From positions 1 through 46,819 of the forward strand of contig VBCK01000120.1 of the NCBI GenBank assembly GCA_005882215.1: a stretch of 46,819 nt of DNA, in the 5' to 3' direction. Source of the stretch: Betaproteobacteria bacterium (lineage in GTDB: Bacteria > Pseudomonadota > Gammaproteobacteria > Burkholderiales > Burkholderiaceae_F). Each line of letters opens with the position of its first letter. Positions within the stretch are counted from its first letter, which is position 1. Shown here in pieces: positions 16,786-23,088 of the stretch. Position numbers and translations under genes: made by a program. The notes beneath the pieces were generated by a model. That model saw only the letters and a list, made by a program, of their open reading frames with translations, was not told the DNA's origin and searched no databases.

Positions 16786-18614
16786 AACGCGATTCGCATT
16801 CCCCGTTGTACGGACGACTGGTTCAGCTGCGCGGTCAAGACCCGCGCGAGGAGGCGCAGCCACGCTGGCCCTGGCTGATGCCATGGCTGCTCGCCGCAGT
16901 GGCCGTGGCGCTGACTCTGCTGCTGTCGGCCTGCGCAACATCGCAGCCGCCTGCCCCGAGTTCCGCCGCCAAACTGCTGCCGGAAATCCGCCAGGGCCTG
17001 GCCGAGCCATCGAAGCCGGCGGCGGAAGCGGTTCCGCCAGAGGTGTCGCGCGAGCTGCTGCCACCGGCTGACCTGTCGGTCTCCAAGCTGGCCGGCAAGC
17101 CCGCGGAACCGCGCTTCGACCTGAACGTGGTCGGGCTGCCGGTGGCCCAGGTGTTCGAGGCCCTGGCGCGCGACACGCGCTACTCGATCGCGGTCGATCC
17201 CGAGCTGAAAGCGTCGGTGACGGTCAGCCTGAAGGACGTGACGCTGATCGAGGCGCTGGAGACGCTGCGCGACCTGTACGGTTTCGAGTACCGGGTGCAG
17301 GGCAGCCGGATCTTCGTTCAGCAGCCGGTCCTTCAGACCCGCGTGTTCCAGGTCAACTATCCGGTGACCAGTCGCTCGGGCCGCAGCGACTTGCGAGTGA
17401 CGTCCGGCTCGATCACGCAAGGTGCTGGCAGCGGCGCCCCCGGAACGCCGGCCGGCTCGCCGCCGACGTCGTCGCCGGGCGGCGGGACTGGAGCCCAGGC
17501 GAGCCAGTTGTCGAGTCAAATCACGACCCAGACTCGCAGTGAGCTGTGGGTCGAGCTCGAGGCCTCGCTGAAGCTGCTGCTCGCGACCGATGCAGCCCAT
17601 CCGGATGGCCGGCAACTGATCGTCTCGCCGCAATCGGGCCTGATCGTGGTGCGCGCGATGCCGGCCGAGTTGCGCCAGGTCGAGACCTACCTGCGGGCAA
17701 TGCAGGTCAACGTCGAGCGCGAAGTGATGCTCGAGTCCAAAATCATCGAGGTCACGCTGACCGATACCAGCCAGAGCGGTGTGAACTGGGCCGCCTTTCA
17801 CGCCGGAACCGGCGCGCGCGGCTCCCTGGGACTGACCACGCCAGGTTCACAGCTGCAGCCGAGCGGCGTGTTGCTCGACTCGCTGCTGGGCGTGAATCCG
17901 GGAGTGCAGGTAGTGCAACCGGCGACCGGAGCCTCGCCGCTGTTCGGTCTGGCCTTCCAGACGGCCAGCTTCGCCGCGTTGATGGAGTTCCTGCAGACCC
18001 AGGGCAACGTGCAAGTGCTGTCGAGCCCGCGCATTGCGGCGCTGAACAATCAGATGGCCGTCTTGAAGGTCGGGACCGACGATTTCTTCGTCACAGGGAT
18101 TACCACCAACATTTCGTCTTCCTCCACGGCCAACGGTGCCGCGATCATCACGCCGACGATCACGGTGCAGCCGTTCTTTTCCGGCGTTGCGCTGGACGTG
18201 ACACCCCAGATCGACGACGACGGCAACATCATCCTGCACGTGCACCCGTCGGTTTCGTCGGTCGTCGAGCGCAGCAAGGACGTCGACCTTGGCACGCTGG
18301 GCAAGTACACGCTGCCGCTGGCGTCGAGCACCGTATCCGAGACCGACACGGTAGTGCGGGTGCGCGACGGCAACATCGTCGCAATCGGCGGGATGATGAA
18401 GGCGAACCGCTCGGACACGCGGGCCGGCGTGCCGGGCGCGGCCGACCTGCCCTGGCTGGGCCACCTGTTCAGCTCCACCCAGCATTCGCAGACCAAGCAG
18501 GAGCTGGTGATCCTGATCAAGTCCACGGTCGTGCATTCGCAGACCCAGCTCGATGCACTGCGCGAGGACGCGCTGCAGCGGCTGGGCGCTGCCGCCGACG
18601 CCTCCCGCCTGTGA
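16782..18614 (+). CDS. mshL: MSHA secretin MshL, outer-membrane lipoprotein
   Basis: Outer-membrane secretin (610 residues) forming the pore for the pilus. A long N-region precedes a lipobox LLLSAC (Cys51). Periplasmic N-domains follow (FDLNVVGLPVAQVFEALARDTRYSIAVDPEL; VSLKDVTLIEALETLRDLYGFEYRVQG), then a Ser/Gly/Pro-rich linker (about 210-245). The secretin core has EREVMLESKIIEVTLTD, VQVLSSPRIAALNNQMAVLKVG, VALDVTPQIDDDGNIILHVHPSV and GNIVAIGGMM. Its ATG overlaps the mshK stop by four bases. Confidence 0.93.
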   Translation: MKRDSHSPLYGRLVQLRGQDPREEAQPRWPWLMPWLLAAVAVALTLLLSACATSQPPAPSSAAKLLPEIRQGLAEPSKPAAEAVPPEVSRELLPPADLSVSKLAGKPAEPRFDLNVVGLPVAQVFEALARDTRYSIAVDPELKASVTVSLKDVTLIEALETLRDLYGFEYRVQGSRIFVQQPVLQTRVFQVNYPVTSRSGRSDLRVTSGSITQGAGSGAPGTPAGSPPTSSPGGGTGAQASQLSSQITTQTRSELWVELEASLKLLLATDAAHPDGRQLIVSPQSGLIVVRAMPAELRQVETYLRAMQVNVEREVMLESKIIEVTLTDTSQSGVNWAAFHAGTGARGSLGLTTPGSQLQPSGVLLDSLLGVNPGVQVVQPATGASPLFGLAFQTASFAALMEFLQTQGNVQVLSSPRIAALNNQMAVLKVGTDDFFVTGITTNISSSSTANGAAIITPTITVQPFFSGVALDVTPQIDDDGNIILHVHPSVSSVVERSKDVDLGTLGKYTLPLASSTVSETDTVVRVRDGNIVAIGGMMKANRSDTRAGVPGAADLPWLGHLFSSTQHSQTKQELVILIKSTVVHSQTQLDALREDALQRLGAAADASRL

Positions 18615-18624
18615 ACCCGCACCC

Positions 18625-19560
18625 ATGTACCTGACCCATTTCGGACTGAACGCCGCGCCCTTCGCGCTGACACCGGATACCGCGTTCGCCTTCTCGTCGC
18701 GCGCCCAGCGTGAGGCGCTCGACACGCTGGTGCTGGCCGTTGACGGCGGCGAGGGTTTCATCAAGATCACCGGCGAAGTCGGCACCGGCAAGACGCTGCT
18801 GTGCCGCCGCTTTCTCGCTCACGCCGCGGGCTCGCCTGCAGAAGCACGTAATTCGGAGGCGGGCTCGCCCGCCGTAGCGCGCAGCGCGGAGGCGGGGTAC
18901 CGCACCGCTTACATACCCAACCCATGCCTGAGCCCTCGGACACTGCTGCTGGCGATCGCGCGCGAGCTGAAGATACGGGTGGCCAACGTGAACTCCGACG
19001 GCGACATCCTGCAGGCGCTGAACCGTGCGGTGCTGCGGCTTGCCGCGCGTGGCTCGCGCGTCGTGGTGTGCCTGGATGAAGCGCAGGCGATGCCGGCTGA
19101 AACGCTCGAGTCGTTGCGGCTGCTTTCGAACCTGGAAACCGAGAAGCGCAAACTGGTGCAGGTGGTTCTGTTCGGGCAGCCGGAGCTGGACCACAAGCTG
19201 GCGCGCAACGACCTTCGCCAGTTGCGCACGCGGATCGCCTTTCACTACGAGCTGAGCGCCCTGTCGAGCGCGGAAACCGAGGTCTACCTGGCGCACCGCC
19301 TCAGGGTGGCCGGCAATCGGGGAGCAACTCTGTTCCCGGCCGATGTGGCGCGCGCGATTCACCATCACGCTCGCGGCGTGCCGCGGCTGGTCAACATCAT
19401 CGCCCACAAGTCTCTGCTGCTCGCCTACGGGCAAGGCTCGGCGCGTATCACGCTGCGCCAGGTCCGCGCGGCCGCCAAGGACACACCGCAGGCGCACGGC
19501 GCCGGACTGCTGGCCCGCCTGCTGAGGCCGCGCTGGCTTCGCTTTCGAGCTGCCGCATGA
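18625..19560 (+). CDS. mshM: MSHA AAA+ ATPase MshM (ExeA/GspA-like) with a repeat insertion
   Basis: AAA-type ATPase (311 residues) with the ExeA-family start MYLTHFGLNAAPFALTPDT. Walker A is GEVGTGKT (50-57) and Walker B VVVCLDEAQAM (about 145-155). LFGQPELDHKL, LRTRIAFHYEL and the sensor region HARGVPRLVNIIAHKSLLLAYG follow. In ExeA it helps the secretin assemble across the peptidoglycan. Residues about 69-91, between the Walker A helix and the strand YRTAYIPNP, are two 11-residue repeats encoded by the palindromic element. The rest of the fold is intact, so the insertion probably forms a surface loop. The ATG at 18625 follows the mshL stop by 10 bases. Confidence 0.87.
   Translation: MYLTHFGLNAAPFALTPDTAFAFSSRAQREALDTLVLAVDGGEGFIKITGEVGTGKTLLCRRFLAHAAGSPAEARNSEAGSPAVARSAEAGYRTAYIPNPCLSPRTLLLAIARELKIRVANVNSDGDILQALNRAVLRLAARGSRVVVCLDEAQAMPAETLESLRLLSNLETEKRKLVQVVLFGQPELDHKLARNDLRQLRTRIAFHYELSALSSAETEVYLAHRLRVAGNRGATLFPADVARAIHHHARGVPRLVNIIAHKSLLLAYGQGSARITLRQVRAAAKDTPQAHGAGLLARLLRPRWLRFRAAA
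18831..18896 (+). repeat. Two tandem palindromic elements inside mshM
   Basis: Two 33-base units in direct tandem inside the ATPase gene. The first (core 18835-18863) is diverged. The second (core 18868-18896) has perfect outer arms CCCGCC/GGCGGG and inner arms GCGC/GCGC. The junction is GGG-CTCG-CCC. Both are in phase 0 on the GAA-containing strand and give SPAEARNSEAG and SPAVARSAEAG. Confidence 0.87.
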
Positions 19561-20702
19561 GCGTGCTGAATACGATGCTGAGCGACCTGGAGCGCCGCGG
19601 CGCGCGCTCCACGCTGACGCTCGCGCCAACGGAAGCGGACCGCTTTGCGCCGCCCGCAGCGGTGCAGGACCCGCCCAAGCCCCGCGTGCGCAGGGTGCCT
19701 GCCAGGCCGGCCGTGCTGGTGGCGGCGGCCGTGGCCACGGCCGCAGCGGTGTGGCTCTGGCCCTCCTCCGCGCGGCGCGCTACGGAGGGCATGCCCGAGG
19801 AAGTGAGCAGCACGAAGGCGGGTCCGCCCCAGGTTGCACCTGTTGCTCCGCCTCCGGCAATACCGGATACCGCGGCAGCGTCCGCGGCGGTCGCTGTGCC
19901 GGTCGCGCCGCCACCGACTATCGAGGCCGCGCCGACACAGCCGATGCACCCGCACACGCCGACACCCTCCTTCGCGCTGCGCGCTTCCGCGGGCAAGCCC
20001 GGGGATGTGAGCAGCACGAAGGCGGGCCTGCCCTCCGAAGCGCGCAGCACGAAGGCGGGCCTGCCCTCCGAAGCGCGCAGCACGAAGGCGGGCCTGCCCT
20101 CCGAAGCGCGCAGCGCGAAGGAGGGCGTCGCGCAAAGTACGGCGCAAGCCGAGCTCAGGCGTGCCATCGAGCTGGTTGCGCGCGGACAAACGACCGAAGC
20201 GACCCGCTTGCTGGCCGATGCGCTGTCGCAGCGGCCAAACTGGAGCGATGCGCGCGCGACACTGGCTGCGTTGCAGGCCGAGGCCGGTGACCGGCGGCAG
20301 GCCCTTGCGACGCTGCTCGATGGTGTGCAGTTCGACCCGACCCGCTTTGCGCCCACCGCCGCCCAGCTGCAGGCGGAGCTGAACGACCCGGCTGGAGCAC
20401 TGCTGGCGTTGGATCGGGTTCCGCCCGCGGCCCGTGATCAGTCCTACCACGCGCTGGCCGCTGCCATCGCCCAGCGCGCCGGCCGGCATCAAATGGCGGT
20501 CGCCGAGTACGGAGCTGCCCTCAGGTCCGTGCCGTCCAATGCGGTGGCCTGGGTCGGCCTGGGCGTGTCGCTGCAGGCCCTGGGACACGATGCCGAGGCG
20601 CTTGCAGCCTACCGCGGCGCCGCCCGCGAAACGCTCAGCGCCGAGTTGCGTCGCTTCGTGCAGTTGCGGATCAGCGCCCTGCAGGCCAGCGCGGCGCCCT
20701 AA
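19557..20702 (+). CDS. mshN: MSHA biogenesis protein MshN, TPR protein with repeat-built linker
   Basis: Bitopic protein (381 residues). A short cytoplasmic start, MSVLNTMLSDLERR, is typical of MshN, and is followed by one membrane span (VLVAAAVATAAAVWLW). A long low-complexity periplasmic linker (about 68-190) comes next. The C-terminal TPR array (about 195-380) has QAELRRAIELVARGQTTEATRLLADAL, WSDARATLAALQAEAGDRRQAL and AVAWVGLGVSLQALGHDAEALAAY. Seven palindromic elements in two arrays encode much of the linker (PSEARSTKAGL repeated). The ATG overlaps mshM by four bases. The stop overlaps that of the convergent GGDEF-EAL gene. Confidence 0.83.
   Translation: MSVLNTMLSDLERRGARSTLTLAPTEADRFAPPAAVQDPPKPRVRRVPARPAVLVAAAVATAAAVWLWPSSARRATEGMPEEVSSTKAGPPQVAPVAPPPAIPDTAAASAAVAVPVAPPPTIEAAPTQPMHPHTPTPSFALRASAGKPGDVSSTKAGLPSEARSTKAGLPSEARSTKAGLPSEARSAKEGVAQSTAQAELRRAIELVARGQTTEATRLLADALSQRPNWSDARATLAALQAEAGDRRQALATLLDGVQFDPTRFAPTAAQLQAELNDPAGALLALDRVPPAARDQSYHALAAAIAQRAGRHQMAVAEYGAALRSVPSNAVAWVGLGVSLQALGHDAEALAAYRGAARETLSAELRRFVQLRISALQASAAP
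19761..19822 (+). repeat. Two-unit palindromic array in mshN
   Basis: Cores at 19761-19789 and 19794-19822 are joined by CATG, with 33-base spacing. The first has outer arms CCCTCC/GGAGGG, a compensated pair change from the common CCCGCC/GGCGGG, and perfect GCGC inner arms. The second shares a 20-base 3' half with the unit at 19998, which points to duplication between arrays. Confidence 0.85.
19965..20125 (+). repeat. Five-unit palindromic array in mshN
   Basis: Cores start at 19965, 19998, 20031, 20064 and 20097, an exact 33-base period, with linkers CAAG, CCTG, CCTG and CCTG. The first unit is in the TTC orientation and the other four in the GAA orientation. The last has a fully paired CCCTCC/GGAGGG outer stem. 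All are read in phase 0. Confidence 0.92.
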
Positions 20703-22183
20703 GCGGCGGGGTCGGTTTCCAGGTACGCAATCAGCTCCGCTTGCGGCATCGGGCGCCCGAACAGGTAGCCCTGGGCCTGCGAGCAGCCGGCGCGCCGCGC
20801 CATTTCGAACTGCTCTTCGGTCTCGATGCCCTCGGCCACGACACGAGCGCCAAAATGGCGCCCGAGCGCAGTGACCGAGCGCAGGATCGCCATCGCGGCC
20901 GTGTCATTGGTCAGGCTGCGGATGAAGCCGCCTTCGATGTTCAGCCCGTCGGCGGGAAAGTCGCGCAGCAGTGTCAGGCTGCAGGAGCCGGTGCCGAACT
21001 GATCCAGCGCCACGCTGACGCCGGATTCGCGCAGGCGCTCCAGCCGGCGGATCGCCGCCTCGATCTCGCCGGGCTGGCGGCCCAGACTCGATTCGGTCAC
21101 CTCGATCTGAAGCCGCCGGGCCGGCAGCCCGGTTTTCTGCAGGATCCGGGCGACCACGGTGTTCACATCCGAGCCGCGAAATTCGCGCGCCGACAGATTG
21201 ACCGAAAGCCCGACCTCGCGCGGCCACGCCGCGGCGGCCGCACAGGACTGCGCCAGCATGGCTTCGCCGATCGGGACGATCAGTCCGCTCTCTTCGGCCA
21301 GGTCCACGAACTGCCCGGCCGGCAGAAGCCCGAAGCGGGGGTGCAGCCAGCGCAGCAGGGCTTCGACCCCGATCACGCGCCGGGTGCGCATGCTGACGCG
21401 CGGCTGATAATGGACCAGGAACTCGTTCGCCTCCAGCGCCTGGCGCAGATCCGACTGCAGCTGCAGGCGCCGCGTCTCGCGCTGGGCCACGACGGGGTCG
21501 AAGAACTGATAGAACCGCGTCGACGTCTCCCGCGCGAACTGCAACGCGCTGACCGCGCGCTGCATCAACGAATCGGCATCGGTGCCGTCGGCGGGGCACA
21601 CCGCCACGCCCATCGTTGCGCTAAGGCGCACTTGCTGCCCTTCGATCCGCAGCGGCGCATCGACCACCTCGATCAGCTTGCGTGCCACCGGCGCGGCGTC
21701 GCTCGACGCGCGCAGATGCGTCAACACCACCGCAAACTCGCCGTCTCCGATCCGTCCGACCAGATCGCAACCCCGCACGGCCAGGCGCAATCGGTCGCCG
21801 ATCAGCCGGGCTGCAAAGTCGGCCGCGCGAAACCCCATCGACCCGCGCAACGCGGGCAGCTGTTCAACCCCCACCAGCAGCACGGCGGCCGGCTCGCCGG
21901 CGGCGCCATGCTCGATCGCCACTCGCGCGAGTTGCTCCTCGAACAGCCGCCGGTTCGGCAATCCGCTCGCCGGGTCGTAGCGCTCGGCGGCCAGCGCACT
22001 GGCTTGCGCCGCGGCGCGTTCGTGCACCTCGGAGATCAGTCGCTCGCTGGTCCACGCCAGTTCGTTGTCGCGCTCCGCAATCGCCCGCTCCAGCGCAAGC
22101 AGGCGGTCGGGCCCGCCCTCGCCGTCGGTACGCCCGGTGGGCGGTCGGGCCGGATCGCTGTGCTCGGTGTCGGACGAATGCAT
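20699..22183 (-). CDS. GGDEF-EAL domain protein with degenerate catalytic sites
   Basis: Cytoplasmic two-domain protein (494 residues) with no membrane span. A short N-terminal coiled region (about 25-65) precedes a GGDEF domain (about 70-225), whose signature is IGDGEF (145-150) instead of GGDEF. The EAL domain (about 240-490) keeps E274 (VEALLRW), N329 (NLSAREF), E361 (IEVTES), E451 (AEGIETEE) and Q471. However, the DDFGTG motif is DQFGTG (394-399), and the catalytic Lys of LKID is Asn415 (LNIE). Both activities are probably lost or weak, so a c-di-GMP-binding or scaffolding role is inferred. It converges on mshN with overlapping stops. In Vibrio, the pilus locus carries MshH, another degenerate GGDEF-EAL protein. 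Confidence 0.88.
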   Translation of the reverse strand: MHSSDTEHSDPARPPTGRTDGEGGPDRLLALERAIAERDNELAWTSERLISEVHERAAAQASALAAERYDPASGLPNRRLFEEQLARVAIEHGAAGEPAAVLLVGVEQLPALRGSMGFRAADFAARLIGDRLRLAVRGCDLVGRIGDGEFAVVLTHLRASSDAAPVARKLIEVVDAPLRIEGQQVRLSATMGVAVCPADGTDADSLMQRAVSALQFARETSTRFYQFFDPVVAQRETRRLQLQSDLRQALEANEFLVHYQPRVSMRTRRVIGVEALLRWLHPRFGLLPAGQFVDLAEESGLIVPIGEAMLAQSCAAAAAWPREVGLSVNLSAREFRGSDVNTVVARILQKTGLPARRLQIEVTESSLGRQPGEIEAAIRRLERLRESGVSVALDQFGTGSCSLTLLRDFPADGLNIEGGFIRSLTNDTAAMAILRSVTALGRHFGARVVAEGIETEEQFEMARRAGCSQAQGYLFGRPMPQAELIAYLETDPAA

Positions 22184-22391
22184 GTTGGACGGTCCCGTTC
22201 AAATGCAGCCGCACGGCCGCGTGGACGAACCAGCTGTCGATTGTCCGAGGCGAACGGCGCGTCGGGTCGCGCAATAACGGCACATTCGGGCCGAGTTTTC
22301 GTGGCGCTGATCGCCGGGCCGGCGAAGCCCCGAATTACCCTTCGCCTGCGGCCCAATTTGCGGCGCAGATCGCCTAACGAAGTCTCTTTTG
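22184..22391. other. Divergent intergenic region, GGDEF-EAL gene and HAD gene
   Basis: About 200 bases between divergent starts. No convincing promoter pair, operator or RNA structure was recognised on either strand. Confidence 0.3.
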
Positions 22392-22931
22392 GTGTCGAAG
22401 ATCGAGGAATGGGTCGCAATCCGGCCCCAATCCGGGACCGACCCCTTGATCGTGTTTCTCGACTTCGACGGCGTGTTGCATCCGGACCCCTGTACCGAGG
22501 CGGTGCGGCTGTTCGAGAACGCGCCGCGCCTTGCGCACGCCCTGAGCGACTTTCCGCGCGCGGCACTGGTTCTGTCGACCGCGTGGCGCCAGGGCGCAAC
22601 CTACGAGCAGCTGGTTGTGCTGTTACCCCCGGAACTGCGTCAAAAGGTGATCGGCGTAACCCCGAACTTCAGCGAATTCGCCTCCACCGCCGCGCTGATT
22701 CCTTACCGTCGCCAGGCCGAATGCATGCGCTGGATGCAACAGAACCGGCTCCAGGACGACGACTGGCTGGCGCTGGACGATCGGCCGAGCGGGTTCACCC
22801 CGTATTGCGAAAACCTGATCGGATGCCACCCGCAGTCCGGCTTCGACGCGAGCGTCAGCGCGCGGCTGCGCAGCGCGCTGCAACGACACTTCCAGGGACG
22901 CGGCCAGGACGTCGACCTGCTGATCGGGTAA
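22392..22931 (+). CDS. HAD-fold domain protein, substrate unknown
   Basis: Protein of 179 residues with a HAD-like Rossmann core. Motif I is IVFLDFDGVLHPDP (nucleophile and general-acid Asp), motif II is LVLSTAWRQG, and motif IV is DDDWLALDDRPSGF. There is no large cap domain. Proteins of this short type are often annotated as the HAD domain of the 'Swiss Army Knife' RNA repair group, but here it stands alone and I cannot name a substrate. No ATG fits; TTG 22389 and GTG 22392 are adjacent candidates, and GTG is chosen. A palindromic element follows the stop. Confidence 0.7.
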   Translation: MSKIEEWVAIRPQSGTDPLIVFLDFDGVLHPDPCTEAVRLFENAPRLAHALSDFPRAALVLSTAWRQGATYEQLVVLLPPELRQKVIGVTPNFSEFASTAALIPYRRQAECMRWMQQNRLQDDDWLALDDRPSGFTPYCENLIGCHPQSGFDASVSARLRSALQRHFQGRGQDVDLLIG

Positions 22932-22937
22932 TCCCGA

Positions 22938-22966
22938 CCCGCCTTCGCCCTTTGGGCTTCGGCGGG
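22938..22966 (+). repeat. Intergenic palindromic element with compensated inner stem
   Basis: The only intergenic copy. Outer arms are CCCGCC/GGCGGG; inner arms are GCCC/GGGC rather than GCGC/GCGC, with a TTT loop, so pairing is kept by matched changes. CAAG follows as in other copies. It lies just after the HAD gene stop and may act as a transcript-end hairpin. Confidence 0.85.
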
Positions 22967-23088
22967 CAAGGCGGGCGCGGCGCTTGTGGCCAAAACCCAA
23001 CGCGAAAGCGAACTCAAGGCACCGGGTATGGCGCCGCCGGGGTCGGCCAGCTATCTTCGCCGTCCTACCGTCTCTTGGACAAAGCGCG

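Noticed and set aside
19965..20125. CRISPR-like appearance of the regular 33-base array
   Set aside because: There are no unique spacers; the units are contiguous, palindromic, in frame in mshN and also occur elsewhere singly. No cas genes are present.
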